From Anaerobacillus sp. CMMVII (lineage in GTDB: Bacteria > Bacillota > Bacilli > Bacillales > Anaerobacillaceae), in assembly GCF_025377685.1 (NCBI RefSeq), contig NZ_JACEHK010000002.1:604477-668476 (forward strand): a stretch of DNA of 64,000 nucleotides. Reading direction: 5' to 3'. This document shows, piece by piece, positions 18,717-28,243 of the stretch. Position numbers and translations under genes: made by a program. The notes beneath the pieces were generated by a model. That model was not told the origin of the DNA, ran no database searches, and saw only the letters and a program-made list of their open reading frames with translations. Positions within the stretch are counted from its first letter, which is position 1, and every line of letters starts with the position of its first letter.

Positions 18717-19808
18717 ATGGACAATACGAAGAAGAATGACCGGCGAATTTCAATCGTGCTAAATGGAAAAGAGAAATTATACGAAGAGCTAGTGAAGGAC
18801 AAGCAGGTATATGAAGAAATATTAAATGAAGAGATTTCGGCAATGAAGGAAGAAGAAAGTTCCGAGGAATTTGAATGGATCCTTCCTGAACCCTCTGAAA
18901 ATCAATCATCACCTAAGGTTGTTGACTTAGGAGAACGGCGCCGTGATAAAAAGAAGCTTGGTGGTCCATATTGGGATGATGGTAAAAGTGATACCTCACC
19001 AAAACTTCCACATATAAAAAGAAAAAAGAGACGTAGATTTGATATTAAATCATTACCTTTAGGTATAATTGGAATTGTTTTTTCAGCTATTATTGTAGGT
19101 TTAAGCTTTGGCTTTATGATGATTACTATATTTACTGGGGATAAGACTGATCAGATCGTGGCTCAGCCGACAGTAGTGGGTACTTCTCCGACAGAAGCAC
19201 CTGTTTCCGTTACACCAGGACAAATTCCAATCCTCGGTGTTGAAGTAGTGCAAGGTGGGGCTTATACGGTCATCGAAAAGGGAAATGAAAAAGTTAATGA
19301 AATCCAGGCTGATGGATATGCGGCAACCCTTACAACCTCAACAGAACCAGCATTTCTATTTATCGGAATTGGTTTAGACCGTGAACAGGCGTCAATTATC
19401 GGAGATGTCTATAAGGATAAAGGACAAGAAATTTACTTAAAACCGTACGCAATTACCTCCAATGGAATGGTTGAAAATCAGAATCAAGCCATTTTTTTAG
19501 AGACAGCTATAGACTTATATCAACAACTGACTCTTTTATCGGTGAATGGACTAGCTAACGGAGGGACTTTACTCACAGAAGAAACGTTAAGTGAATTAAG
19601 TACAAAACATGAGAAATTAACTACTACTCCATTTGAAGGAAATGAAACTCAAGAGCAAAAGGTACTTGTTTTTCAGAATGCTATAACAAATGCTTACGAA
19701 AAGATGCAAGCCTATGCAAACTCAAAAGATGCTACTGAGCTATGGAAAATTCAGCAGTTTTTACTAAATGGATTAGTCGCATATGAAGAACTTACAAAAA
19801 CATTTTAA
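18717..19808 (+). CDS. spoIIB: SpoIIB-like septal sporulation protein with SPOR-like domain
   Basis: The 363-residue protein has a charged cytoplasmic N-domain beginning with RRISIVLNGKEK, a basic patch (KRKKRRR), one membrane helix at about 118-140, a Thr/Pro linker and a SPOR-like domain (about 172-248: GVEVVQGGAYTVIEKG ... YLKPYAI). SpoIIB localises SpoIIDMP to the septum during engulfment and binds septal peptidoglycan through SPOR. Position after folC matches Bacillus. The ATG at 18713 leads to an early stop, so ATG 18717 is used, downstream of GAGGAG. Confidence 0.85.
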   Translation: MDNTKKNDRRISIVLNGKEKLYEELVKDKQVYEEILNEEISAMKEEESSEEFEWILPEPSENQSSPKVVDLGERRRDKKKLGGPYWDDGKSDTSPKLPHIKRKKRRRFDIKSLPLGIIGIVFSAIIVGLSFGFMMITIFTGDKTDQIVAQPTVVGTSPTEAPVSVTPGQIPILGVEVVQGGAYTVIEKGNEKVNEIQADGYAATLTTSTEPAFLFIGIGLDREQASIIGDVYKDKGQEIYLKPYAITSNGMVENQNQAIFLETAIDLYQQLTLLSVNGLANGGTLLTEETLSELSTKHEKLTTTPFEGNETQEQKVLVFQNAITNAYEKMQAYANSKDATELWKIQQFLLNGLVAYEELTKTF

Positions 19809-19816
19809 GAAGCAGA

Positions 19817-19848
19817 GGACTAACGTTATCGTTCGTTAGTCTTTTTTC
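19817..19848 (+). terminator. Terminator after spoIIB
   Basis: GACTAACG and CGTTAGTC pair around TTATCGTT and are followed by TTTTTT, nine bases after the stop. Confidence 0.8.
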
Positions 19849-19854
19849 TATTAC

Positions 19855-20034
19855 GCTCTTTTCTAAGATTGTTGCTATTAGCTTTTAGGTCGTAACCAAG
19901 CGAATGCTTGGTTCTTCACGCTTTGCGTGAAGCTTTTGAGAATAAATAAGCCATTGGGACAAATAAATTTGTCCCAAAAAGCTTATTAATTCTCAAAAGA
20001 CGACCTAAAAGCAACAAAGTTTACGAAAACAGCC
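19855..20034. repeat. 180-bp multi-hairpin MITE-like repeat, copy 1 (inverted)
   Basis: The unit contains nested palindromes: GCTTTTAGGTCGT ends that pair with ACGACCTAAAAGC, a TTTTGAGAATAAATAAGCC stem, TCACGC/GCGTGA and ACCAAGC/GCTTGGT. Outer ends resemble the AGGCT MITE termini. The same unit in the opposite orientation lies at 29761 and 62462. Confidence 0.8.
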
Positions 20035-20073
20035 TTCTATTAAGATAAGAAAGCACAACCGTTTTTAGTACTT

Positions 20074-20373
20074 AATGTCTAGCACCAGGCGCCATCTACT
20101 GGGTTAAATAGACCATGCATACGGTCCTATAAGAATGTCCACCGTAGGTTCGGAAAACTTTTCTGAATATAACCGTGGAGTATTCCGAACATGGACTAAG
20201 TTCTGAATACTTTACTAGATTTCAACTTGAGCCATTTCGGAACTTCAACCACATTCGATTTGCAGAACGAAACGTAGTTAGTATAGTGGGCTTAGAAAAA
20301 AGATAATGAGTAATTTTGTTATTCTGACAACATTTGCATGTCGCCGTTAGGCGGGGGACTTGGGCTTTTCTTA
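20074..20373. repeat. Degenerate Bacillus-type GCGC repeat, enlarged copy
   Basis: It begins GTCTAGCACCAGGCGCC and ends CTTGGGCTTTTCTTA, like the ends of the clean copy at 20408, but the interior is larger and diverged. A similar start (TTTTTAATACTTAATGC) occurs near 50912. No gene is seen inside. Confidence 0.5.
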
Positions 20374-20407
20374 TAGTTTAAGTAAGCATAAAATTTCAAC
20401 GTAAAAA

Positions 20408-20533
20408 CTGTCTAGCTCCAGCGCCCAGCCCCTCGAGGTCAAATGTTCTTCGAGAATAAAAGTGAAAGAGCACACTATTTTCTCGAAGAACATTTGCTTG
20501 TCGGGGCAAAGCAGGGCGCTTGCGCTTTTCTTA
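20408..20533. repeat. Bacillus GCGCTTGCGCTTTTC repeat, intact copy
   Basis: The 126-bp unit starts TGTCTAGCTCCAGCGCC and ends AGGGCGCTTGCGCTTTTC. Its core is a perfect 16-bp inverted repeat (AAATGTTCTTCGAGAA and its complement) around a 23-base loop. This element type is widespread in intergenic DNA of bacilli. Confidence 0.75.
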
Positions 20534-20550
20534 TTTTTACTATATATGCT

Positions 20551-20579
20551 TTGACATTTCCATCTTTAATATTTATAAC
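20551..20579 (+). promoter_or_regulatory. Sigma-A type promoter upstream of aspA
   Basis: TTGACA (20551-20556) and TATAAC (20574-20579) are separated by 17 bases. The start of transcription would be near 20586, giving a leader of about 190 bases that includes the short repeat at 20662-20735. Confidence 0.65.
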
Positions 20580-20661
20580 TATTAATGAAGTACATAATAA
20601 TTAGAGAGAAAAAAGTCTTTTAACCTTTTTTAGTACAAACTGTGGCATTGTTATTTATATT

Positions 20662-20735
20662 TGGTTGTTTTCGAAGATTGTTGTTTTTTGCAACCGATTT
20701 GTTTTTATCGCAACAATGGTTACGAAAAGCGCCTA
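20662..20735. repeat. Short MITE-like inverted repeat in the aspA leader
   Basis: GGTTGTTTTCGAAGATTGTTG and the complement-like CAACAATGGTTACGAAAAGC form a 74-bp foldback related to the AGGCT MITE termini. It lies 40 bases before aspA. Confidence 0.55.
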
Positions 20736-20774
20736 GATTTTTGACAAGCCTAAAAGAGAGATGGAGGGTTACTT

Positions 20775-22193
20775 ATGTCACAAGTTCGAATTGAACGAGA
20801 CTTAATGGGAGAAAAGGAAATACCACAAGATGCGTATTACGGAATTCAAACTGCCAGGGCCATTGAGAATTTCCCAATTACAGGAATTCCGCCACACAAA
20901 GAATTGATACGCGCATTTGCATACGTAAAAAAAGCGGCGGCAATGGCAAATAGTGATGTCGGTGTATTAAATAAAAAAATTGCTCATGCAATCGCTCAAG
21001 CAAGTGATGAGATCATTTCAGGGGCATTAAGCGATCAATTTGTAGTTGATTCAATTCAAGGTGGAGCTGGAACTTCTTTTAATATGAATGCTAATGAAGT
21101 AATTGCAAACCGAGCCATTGAGATCCTAGGTGGAAAAAAAGGAGATTATATGATGGTGAGCCCTAACACTCATGTGAATATGGCTCAATCAACAAATGAT
21201 ACCTTTCCAACAGCAATCCATATAGCATGTTTGCATTTGGCAGAAGGTTTAACCACTTCTTTAGAGGAACTAATAGGTGCAATGGATCAAAAAGCGAATG
21301 AGTTTGACCAAGTAATCAAGATGGGGCGTACTCACTTACAAGACGCAGTACCAATTCGTCTTGGGCAAGAATTTGGAGCTTACAAAAAAGTACTTACTCG
21401 TGACTTAAATCGTGTGAAAAATTCGGTAGATCACTTATTTGAAATTAATATGGGAGCAACTGCAGTTGGAACTGGATTAAATGCTTTACCAGAGTATATA
21501 ACTCTTGTTGTAAAATATCTTGCAGAGCATACTGGCATGCCGTTTAAAAATGCTGAAGACCTTATTGACGCTACACAAAACACGGATGCTTATACAGAGC
21601 TCTCAAGTGCTTTAAAAATATTAGCGATTAATCTATCAAAAATTGCCAATGACTTAAGGCTCATGAGCTCTGGTCCTTTGACTGGAATTAATGAAATTAA
21701 TCTCCCGCCACGTCAAGCGGGTTCATCAATTATGCCTGGAAAAGTAAACCCAGTAATGGCTGAAGTAATAAACCAAATTTCTTTTCAAGTTATTGGAAAT
21801 GATCATACGATTTCACTTGCTTCAGAAGCAGGGCAATTAGAGTTAAATGTAATGGAACCAGTATTGGTTTTTAATTTATTACAATCTTTATCAATTCTTC
21901 AAAATGGGATAAGGGTTTTTAAACAATTTTGTATTGAAGGTATTACAGCAAATATTGAACGCTGTCGTGAAATGGTTGAGCATAGTGTTGGCATTATTAC
22001 CGCCATTAACCCTCATGTAGGTTACGAAGTTGCTGCACGGATTGCTAAAGAGGCAATTCAAACAAGGCGACCTGTACGTGAGATCTGTATTGAAAAAGGA
22101 ATTTTATCGGAAGAAGAATTAAATGTAATCCTAGATCCTAATGAAATGACTGCACCAGGGATTGCAGGATCAGATTTATTATTCGGAAAGTAA
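20775..22193 (+). CDS. aspA: Aspartate ammonia-lyase
   Basis: The 472-residue enzyme of the fumarase/aspartase superfamily converts aspartate to fumarate and ammonia. The signature GSSIMPGKVNPV is at about residue 316, with the catalytic-region segments SSAL-type TELSSALKILAINLSKIANDLR and GRTHLQDAVPIRLGQEFGA. The N terminus (RIERDLMGEKEIPQDAYYGIQT) is aspartase-like rather than FumC-like. In anaerobes fumarate from aspartate can feed respiration. RBS GGAGGG precedes ATG 20775. It replaces comC in the usual spoIIB-comC-maf order. Confidence 0.93.
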   Translation: MSQVRIERDLMGEKEIPQDAYYGIQTARAIENFPITGIPPHKELIRAFAYVKKAAAMANSDVGVLNKKIAHAIAQASDEIISGALSDQFVVDSIQGGAGTSFNMNANEVIANRAIEILGGKKGDYMMVSPNTHVNMAQSTNDTFPTAIHIACLHLAEGLTTSLEELIGAMDQKANEFDQVIKMGRTHLQDAVPIRLGQEFGAYKKVLTRDLNRVKNSVDHLFEINMGATAVGTGLNALPEYITLVVKYLAEHTGMPFKNAEDLIDATQNTDAYTELSSALKILAINLSKIANDLRLMSSGPLTGINEINLPPRQAGSSIMPGKVNPVMAEVINQISFQVIGNDHTISLASEAGQLELNVMEPVLVFNLLQSLSILQNGIRVFKQFCIEGITANIERCREMVEHSVGIITAINPHVGYEVAARIAKEAIQTRRPVREICIEKGILSEEELNVILDPNEMTAPGIAGSDLLFGK

Positions 22194-22440
22194 ATTTTTT
22201 TATAGCTTCTTTAACAAAAAAGAATTGGAATTTTTGAACAAATTTTGCTATTCTAGTAGTAACCTTTGGAAAAAATTTCTTTTCTTTTTTGTCTATTGAA
22301 TGAATTTCATAATTAGTCAAGCTATATCAAACTATATGTAGGTGAATGTCTTTTACTCAACTGCATAAGATCATAGCGAAAATAAAGAATGATGAAATAC
22401 ATTAGATTGAAAAGAATTTATTTTACAAAGGAGAATCTCC

Positions 22441-23010
22441 GTGAAAAAACTCATTTTAGCCTCCGGCTCACCTCGCCGTAAACAGCTGCTCGAACAAGCG
22501 CAGCTACAATTTTCTATTTCCACAAGTACCGTTGAGGAAACAATCACTGAAACCTTGTCTCCCTATGAACTAGTAGAACAACTTGCGCTCAAAAAAGCTA
22601 ACGATGTGCTTAGCCGTAATGACGATTCAATAATCATTGGTGCTGATACAATTGTTTCAATAAATGGAACGGTTTTAGGAAAGCCTAATAACGAAGCAGA
22701 GGCCTTCCGAATGCTAGAACAATTAGCAGGCAATGATCATGAAGTCTATACTGGAGTGGCGATCATCGCGAAAGAAAAAACGGTTGTCTTTCATGAAAAA
22801 ACGATCGTTACTTTTTGGCAACTTACTTCAAAAGAAATTGAAGACTATATTGCAAGTGGCGAGCCGTTTGATAAGGCTGGCTCTTATGGAATTCAAGGAC
22901 TTGGTGCGCTATTTGTAAAAAAGATTATAGGTGACTACTTTAACGTTGTTGGCTTACCGTTAGCGAGGACAGTGAGAGAATTAAAAAACTTTCAACATGT
23001 GATTTCGTAA
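22441..23010 (+). CDS. maf: Maf nucleoside triphosphate pyrophosphatase
   Basis: The 189-residue protein has the Maf signature [16 protein letters not shown] at the N terminus, GADTIV with the catalytic Asp, and [13 protein letters not shown]. Maf proteins hydrolyse dTTP, UTP or modified nucleotides to monophosphates and influence septation. It starts at GTG 22441 behind AAAGGAGAA. It sits directly before radC and the mre-min genes as in B. subtilis. The 247 bases upstream hold no gene and presumably contain its promoter. Confidence 0.95.
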   Translation: MKKLILASGSPRRKQLLEQAQLQFSISTSTVEETITETLSPYELVEQLALKKANDVLSRNDDSIIIGADTIVSINGTVLGKPNNEAEAFRMLEQLAGNDHEVYTGVAIIAKEKTVVFHEKTIVTFWQLTSKEIEDYIASGEPFDKAGSYGIQGLGALFVKKIIGDYFNVVGLPLARTVRELKNFQHVIS

Positions 23011-23062
23011 TCGGGAGTAGCACAACCGCGATGCTCCTCCCGTAAAAAAAGGAGGAGTAGTG

Positions 23063-23752
23063 ATGGAAGGGAAGCCATTAATGATTCGTGATGTTCCATA
23101 TTGTGAAAGACCGAGGGAACGTTTAATTTCAGAAGGAGCTCACGTGTTATCGAATCAAGAACTAATCGCAATTATATTAGGAACAGGTACAAAGCAAGAA
23201 TCAGTTTTACAATTAGCACAAAGAATTTTGCACCATTTCCATGGGTTACGACTATTAAAGGATTCCTCGGCAACAGAATTAAAAGAAATAAAGGGGATTG
23301 GTAACTCGAAGGCAGTACAATTGTTAGCAGCATTAGAGTTAGGCAGCCGTGTACATAAGCTTCAGCAAGAAAATCGAATAATCATTCGTTCTCCTGAGGA
23401 TGTCTCGCGGTTTATGATGGAGGAAATGCGTTTTCTAACACAAGAGCATTTCGTAGCATTATACTTAAATACGAAAAATCATGTGATCCATAAAAAGACA
23501 ATTTTTATAGGTAGTTTAAATGCTTCCATTGTTCACCCACGTGAAATCTATAAAGAAGCTTTTCGTCACTCAGCAGCTTCAATTATCTGTCTTCATAATC
23601 ATCCAAGTGGAGATCCTTCTCCCAGTAAAGAAGACATTGAAGTAACAAAGCGTCTAGTCGAGAGTGGTAAAGTCATTGGCATTGAATTATTAGATCACAT
23701 CATTATTGGTGATAAGAAATTTATTAGTTTGAAGGAGAAAGGCTACGTTTAA
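23063..23752 (+). CDS. radC: RadC/JAB-family DNA repair-associated protein
   Basis: The 229-residue protein has an N-terminal helix-hairpin-helix region (LKEIKGIGNSKAVQLLAALELG) and a C-terminal JAMM metalloprotease-like motif HNHPSGDPSPSKED. Biochemical role is unclear despite the historic name. I choose ATG 23063, because AAAAGGAGGAG ends too close to GTG 23060. Its stop codon runs into the second heptad repeat. Confidence 0.94.
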   Translation: MEGKPLMIRDVPYCERPRERLISEGAHVLSNQELIAIILGTGTKQESVLQLAQRILHHFHGLRLLKDSSATELKEIKGIGNSKAVQLLAALELGSRVHKLQQENRIIIRSPEDVSRFMMEEMRFLTQEHFVALYLNTKNHVIHKKTIFIGSLNASIVHPREIYKEAFRHSAASIICLHNHPSGDPSPSKEDIEVTKRLVESGKVIGIELLDHIIIGDKKFISLKEKGYV

Positions 23753-23863
23753 GTTATGAGTTATGAGTTATGAGTTATGAGTGATAAGTTGTTTTTTGGT
23801 AAGACTTCAAAGCGCTACAAATAAAAACTCAACACTCAAAACTCAATACTCATAACTTAACAC
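23752..23863. repeat. Heptad inverted repeat, copy 2
   Basis: Four GAGTTAT heptads in a row, a loop with TTCAAAGCGC, then ACTCAACACTCAAAACTCAA and CATAACTTAAC. It lies between radC and mreB; the radC stop (TAA) abuts it. Confidence 0.8.
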
Positions 23864-23973
23864 TATCATTTTTTATTTTTTTTCAGTATAATAAAGGTTA
23901 TGGATTTTCATTACTACAACTAGAAATTACTTAAATAGCGTTTTACGCTTTCCATTGAAGGGAGATTACATAG

Positions 23974-25011
23974 ATGTTTGGTGGTTTTTCAAAAGACTTA
24001 GGAATTGATTTAGGTACAGCTAATACGCTGGTGTATGTGAAGGGGAAAGGTGTTATTGTTCGTGAACCTTCTGTAGTTGCGATTAGAACAGATACAGGAA
24101 CAATTGAGGCAGTTGGAAATGATGCGAAAAATATGATTGGTCGTACGCCAGGAAATATTGTAGCAGTTCGCCCAATGAAAGATGGAGTTATTGCTGATTT
24201 TGATACTACGGCAACCATGATGAAATATTTTATAAGACAAGCCCTACGAAATCGTTCGATTTTCACACGTAAACCTAATGTAATGGTTTGTGTTCCATCA
24301 GGAATTACTGCTGTTGAAAAAAGAGCAGTTGAGGATGCTACAAAGCAAGCTGGTGCAAGAGAGGCCTATACTATTGAAGAGCCGTTTGCTGCAGCAATTG
24401 GAGCTGATCTACCTGTTTGGGAGCCAACAGGAAGCATGGTTGTTGACATTGGCGGTGGTACGACAGAAGTTGCGATAATATCGCTTGGAGGAATTGTCAC
24501 GAGTCAGTCAATTCGTGTGGCAGGTGATGAAATGGATGATGCTATTATCCATTACATCAAGAAAACATATAACTTAATGATTGGGGAACGAACTGCAGAG
24601 GCTGTTAAATTTGAAATCGGTTCAGCTGGAACTCCTGAAGGCATTGAGGATATGGATATTCGCGGTCGTGACCTAGTGACAGGCTTACCAAAAACAATAA
24701 CAATTACGGCTAGTGAAATAGCTGAAGCACTTGAGGATACAGTTACCACAATTATTGAAGCAGTGAAAAGTACGTTAGAAAAATCACCACCTGAATTAGC
24801 TGCTGATATTATGGATCGTGGAATTGTTCTTACAGGCGGTGGTGGATTATTACGTAATCTTGATCGCGTTTTAGCTGATCAAACTCATATGCCTGTCTTA
24901 GTAGCAGAAAATCCGTTAGATTGTGTAGCCTTAGGAACAGGAAGAGCGTTAGAAAATCTTCACTTATTCCGATCAAAGGCTGGGATTACAGTTCGTTCAA
25001 ATCGTAAGTAA
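23974..25011 (+). CDS. mreB: Rod-shape actin homologue MreB
   Basis: The 345-residue actin-fold ATPase polymerises under the membrane to guide cell-wall elongation. Visible are the phosphate-1 loop [16 protein letters not shown], the [14 protein letters not shown] phosphate-2 loop and adenosine-motif [13 protein letters not shown]. Length is normal. RBS GAAGGGAG precedes ATG 23974. It heads mreBCD-minCD. Confidence 0.97.
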   Translation: MFGGFSKDLGIDLGTANTLVYVKGKGVIVREPSVVAIRTDTGTIEAVGNDAKNMIGRTPGNIVAVRPMKDGVIADFDTTATMMKYFIRQALRNRSIFTRKPNVMVCVPSGITAVEKRAVEDATKQAGAREAYTIEEPFAAAIGADLPVWEPTGSMVVDIGGGTTEVAIISLGGIVTSQSIRVAGDEMDDAIIHYIKKTYNLMIGERTAEAVKFEIGSAGTPEGIEDMDIRGRDLVTGLPKTITITASEIAEALEDTVTTIIEAVKSTLEKSPPELAADIMDRGIVLTGGGGLLRNLDRVLADQTHMPVLVAENPLDCVALGTGRALENLHLFRSKAGITVRSNRK

Positions 25012-25024
25012 GTAGGTGTGATGA

Positions 25025-25903
25025 ATGCCCCAATTTTTTTCAAATAAGAGACTAATAGTGCTTCTCGTTAGTATAATTCTTTTGGTGGCATTAATTGGCT
25101 ATTCCATGAGTGATCGAAGAAGCCTAACATGGCCGGAACAGTTTATGAAAGACTCTGTAGGATGGGTCCAACAAGTATTTAAACAACCCGCTCTTTATGT
25201 AGCGGGTTTCTTTGAGAATATTAATGAATTGAGCAACTTATACGAAGAAAATCGAGTGTTAAAAGCTCATTTAGATGAATATGCACAAATTGCTGTTGAA
25301 GTAAATGTGCTACGTCGGCAAAATGAACATTTAAAAGAAGCATTAGATATTAAAGAAAGTTTATATAACTATAGCCTGACCCCTGCCTTAGTTATCCATC
25401 GTTCCCCAGATCGTTGGAATGAATATATTGGAATTAACAAGGGCGAACAAGATGGGATCGAACGAGATATGGCTGTTATCACCTCTAAAGGACTAGTTGG
25501 TAAGGTCTTACATGTTTCGCAATTTACAGCAACTGTTCAACTGCTCCGCGATCATGATCGTACCAACAGGATTTCAGCGATGGTTGATGCTGAGGATGTA
25601 GAAGTTTTTGGCTTTATTGAGGGCTTCGATGAACAAACAGGTGCTTTAATGCTCAGAAAGATTGAAGCTGATGCAGAGATCGAAGTAGGTCAAACAGTGG
25701 TAACCTCAGGATTAGGTGGTGTTTTCCCACAAGGACTTTTAATAGGCAAAGTCATTGAGATCGAGGCAGATGAATATGGGCTAACAAAGAATGCTTACGT
25801 TGAGCCCTCGGCTAGTTTTCATCATTTAGATTATGTGATGATCATTAATCGAACTGCTGCAGTAATTGATGAAAGCATAATAGAGGAAGGGGATGAGAAT
25901 TAG
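25025..25903 (+). CDS. mreC: Rod-shape protein MreC
   Basis: The 292-residue bitopic protein has a membrane helix at about 10-28, a coiled coil at about 66-105 (NELSNLYEENRVLKAHL...) and the beta-rich extracytoplasmic domain ending in DYVMIINRT. MreC scaffolds the elongasome outside the membrane. It lies 13 bases after mreB, and two bases separate it from mreD. Confidence 0.95.
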   Translation: MPQFFSNKRLIVLLVSIILLVALIGYSMSDRRSLTWPEQFMKDSVGWVQQVFKQPALYVAGFFENINELSNLYEENRVLKAHLDEYAQIAVEVNVLRRQNEHLKEALDIKESLYNYSLTPALVIHRSPDRWNEYIGINKGEQDGIERDMAVITSKGLVGKVLHVSQFTATVQLLRDHDRTNRISAMVDAEDVEVFGFIEGFDEQTGALMLRKIEADAEIEVGQTVVTSGLGGVFPQGLLIGKVIEIEADEYGLTKNAYVEPSASFHHLDYVMIINRTAAVIDESIIEEGDEN

Positions 25904-25905
25904 CG

Positions 25906-26466
25906 ATGTTACGATTTCTCCTTCCCTCTATTATATTTATTCTCTTTATTATCGAAGGAACAGTCATGCAAGTGATTGCCCCTGACCGATTTGGTTCAGA
26001 GTTCATCATAATCCCTCGTTTTGCTTTCGTCGTTGTGATTGTAATAGCTATCTTTTTGGGGAGAACTACAGGTACAATTTATGCTCTCTTTCTTGGACTA
26101 TTTCAAGATATTATTTATACTCACGTTTTGGGTGTCTATATTTTTAGTATGGCTCTTATTACATATTTACTTGGATTTTCGTACAAGATTTTTCAGAAGA
26201 ACTTATCATTACTCTTTATTACTACGATCGTCGGTACGATTCTCCTTGAATATTTAGTTTATGGAATTTACTCTATGGTTAATATTACAAATCTTCTTCA
26301 TGAAAACTTCTTTTATGAACGACTTTTGCCAAGCTTACTCGTAAATAGTGTGTTTTTAATCATATTTGCGTATCCTTTACGAAAATTATTAGTCTTTTTA
26401 CAAAATAAAGACGATATTGAAGAAAAAATCAATAAAAGAAAAAAGGATTTTAGATGGCAACGTTGA
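25906..26466 (+). CDS. mreD: Rod-shape protein MreD
   Basis: The 186-residue polytopic membrane protein (about five helices) ends in a charged tail (KINKRKKDFRWQR). It is the membrane partner of MreC. RBS GGAAGGGGATGAG lies within the end of mreC, showing coupling. Confidence 0.92.
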   Translation: MLRFLLPSIIFILFIIEGTVMQVIAPDRFGSEFIIIPRFAFVVVIVIAIFLGRTTGTIYALFLGLFQDIIYTHVLGVYIFSMALITYLLGFSYKIFQKNLSLLFITTIVGTILLEYLVYGIYSMVNITNLLHENFFYERLLPSLLVNSVFLIIFAYPLRKLLVFLQNKDDIEEKINKRKKDFRWQR

Positions 26467-26496
26467 ATAAAAGAAAGTTAGAGGTGAACTTTGGCC

Positions 26497-27177
26497 ATGT
26501 TAAAAACAAACTATGTAACAATTCGAGGAACCAAAGAAGGCCTAATCTTATATTTGGACGACGAGTGTTCGTTTTCTGAACTTGTCAGTGAGCTTGAAGA
26601 GAAGCTTTCCTCAAATTATCCACAAATTTCAGAAGGGCCAGCTGTACATGTAAAAGTTTCGGTTGGGAATCGTTATCTTTCAGAGCCCCAAAAGGAACAA
26701 TTAATATCAATTATTAGTGATCAGCAAAAGCTTGTAATAAACCAAATAGAATCGAACATTATCACGAAACAAGAGGCAGAAAATTTACAAAAAGAAGCCC
26801 AAACTGCTACGATTATAAGAGTTATTCGTTCTGGTCAGGTGTTAGAAGTCAAAGGGAATCTACTCCTACTAGGAGATGTTAACCCTGGTGGAACAGTTGT
26901 TGCTACGGGAAACATTTATATTTTGGGTGTCTTACGTGGGATTGCTCATGCAGGAAGTGAGGGTGATTCCGAAGCCGTGATTGCTGCTTCAAAAATGGAA
27001 CCATCACAATTGCGTATCGCAGAAATTGTTAGCCGGTCACCTGATACGAAAGACAATGAAAGCCATGACATGGAATGTGCTTATGTTGGTTACGATAATA
27101 AAATTGCCATAGAGAGAATACAACAAATGGGTAAAATACGCCCAGGAATAACAAACGTTACAAGTTTTGAGTTATGA
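26497..27177 (+). CDS. minC: Septum-site inhibitor MinC
   Basis: The 226-residue protein has an N-domain that inhibits FtsZ (YVTIRGTKEGLILYLDDE) and a C-terminal beta-helix (VIRSGQVLEVKGNLLLLGDVNPGG ... ILGVLRGIAHAG) that binds MinD. ATG 26497 fits AGAGGTGA better than TTG 26491. The last residues, SFEL, and the stop codon are encoded by the first heptad of a repeat, so the C terminus may be shaped by repeat insertion. Confidence 0.95.
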   Translation: MLKTNYVTIRGTKEGLILYLDDECSFSELVSELEEKLSSNYPQISEGPAVHVKVSVGNRYLSEPQKEQLISIISDQQKLVINQIESNIITKQEAENLQKEAQTATIIRVIRSGQVLEVKGNLLLLGDVNPGGTVVATGNIYILGVLRGIAHAGSEGDSEAVIAASKMEPSQLRIAEIVSRSPDTKDNESHDMECAYVGYDNKIAIERIQQMGKIRPGITNVTSFEL

Positions 27178-27266
27178 GTTATGAGTTGTGAGTTAGTTTT
27201 GGTAGGGTTCCGAAGCTTTGCTATTAAATAACTCTAAACTCAACCCTCAAAACTTAAAACTCAATT
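27165..27266. repeat. Heptad inverted repeat, copy 3, overlapping the minC stop
   Basis: TTTTGAGTTATGAGTTATGA begins inside minC and supplies its TGA stop. After a loop with TTCCGAAGC the complementary series ACTCAACCCTCAAAACTTAA follows, ending 18 bases before minD. Confidence 0.8.
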
Positions 27267-27283
27267 AGAAAGGGGAGTTTCGC

Positions 27284-28081
27284 ATGGGAGAGGCGATTGT
27301 AATTACTTCTGGTAAAGGCGGCGTTGGAAAAACGACTACATCTGCAAATATTGGTACTGCCCTTGCGCTTTCAGGGAAAAAAGTATGCTTAGTAGATACA
27401 GATATTGGTTTACGTAACCTTGATGTTGTAATGGGTTTAGAAAACCGAATCATATATGATATTGTTGATGTAGTTGAAGAACGTTGTAGGTTGCAACAAG
27501 CACTTATTAAGGACAAGCGTTTTGAGTGTCTTATGCTTTTGCCAGCAGCACAAACAAAAGATAAATTAGCCGTAAATCCAGAACAAATGAAAGTAATCAT
27601 TAAAGAATTAAAAGAAGACTTTGATTATGTTATTATTGATTGTCCTGCAGGAATTGAGCAAGGTTTTAAAAACGCTGTCGCTGGTGCTGATAAAGCAGTT
27701 GTTGTAACGACACCTGAAACGTCGGCAGTTCGAGATGCAGATCGCATTATTGGGTTGCTAGAGCAAGAAAATATTGAGCCCCCTAAACTTGTCGTAAATA
27801 GAATTCGCAGCCATATGATGAAAAATGGTGATATGCTAGATGTAGACGAGATTGTTTCAATTTTAGCAATTGAGCTATTAGGAATTGTTGCAGATGATGA
27901 TGATGTCATAAAAGCTTCTAATAAAGGTGAGCCGATTGCATTCCAACCGACGAGTCGAGCATCTATTGCCTACCGAAATATAGCTAGACGTATTTTAGGC
28001 GAATCTGTTCCTTTGATGTCTTTAGAAGATAACAAGGGCATGTTCACAAAAATGAAAAAGTTTTTTGGGATTAGGGCTTAA
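27284..28081 (+). CDS. minD: Septum-site ATPase MinD
   Basis: The 265-residue ParA/MinD ATPase carries the deviant Walker A GKGGVGKTT near the N terminus, DTDIGLRNLDVVMGLENR, and a C-terminal amphipathic helix (MFTKMKKFFGIRA) for membrane binding. With MinC it blocks division at the poles. RBS AAAGGGGAG precedes ATG 27284. A terminator follows, ending the mre-min operon. Confidence 0.97.
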   Translation: MGEAIVITSGKGGVGKTTTSANIGTALALSGKKVCLVDTDIGLRNLDVVMGLENRIIYDIVDVVEERCRLQQALIKDKRFECLMLLPAAQTKDKLAVNPEQMKVIIKELKEDFDYVIIDCPAGIEQGFKNAVAGADKAVVVTTPETSAVRDADRIIGLLEQENIEPPKLVVNRIRSHMMKNGDMLDVDEIVSILAIELLGIVADDDDVIKASNKGEPIAFQPTSRASIAYRNIARRILGESVPLMSLEDNKGMFTKMKKFFGIRA

Positions 28082-28102
28082 ATTGTTATAATCCAATCTT
28101 TC

Positions 28103-28134
28103 AAAGTTAGCGAGCAAGTCTTGCTAACTTTTTT
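28103..28134 (+). terminator. Terminator of the mreBCD-minCD operon
   Basis: AAGTTAGC and GCTAACTT pair around an 11-base loop and are followed by TTTTT, about 20 bases after minD. Confidence 0.85.
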
Positions 28135-28152
28135 ATCATTTTTGGCCAGAAG

Positions 28153-28187
28153 ACCCCCACTCCAAGGAGTTTACGAGTAAGTGGGGG
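28153..28187. repeat. CCCCCACT hairpin, possible IS200/IS605-type end remnant
   Basis: CCCCCACT and AGTGGGGG form a perfect 8-bp stem, followed by ATGAATGG. This resembles the foldback ends of IS200/IS605 elements. No tnpA or tnpB is nearby, so it could be a non-autonomous remnant or chance. Confidence 0.35.
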
Positions 28188-28243
28188 ATGAATGGTTACT
28201 TTTTAAAAGGCTGTTTTCGCAAAGTTTGTTGCTTTCGTAAAAA

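Noticed and set aside
20775..22193. Class II fumarase instead of aspartase
   Set aside because: The N-terminal region and overall sequence pattern fit bacterial aspartases; the shared GSSIMPGK motif alone does not decide.
23752..23863. CRISPR-like array
   Set aside because: Repeats are contiguous seven-base units without spacers and form an inverted repeat; there are no cas genes.
24010..24240. Overlapping frames opposite mreB and minD
   Set aside because: They are antisense shadows of strongly conserved coding sequence with no independent support.
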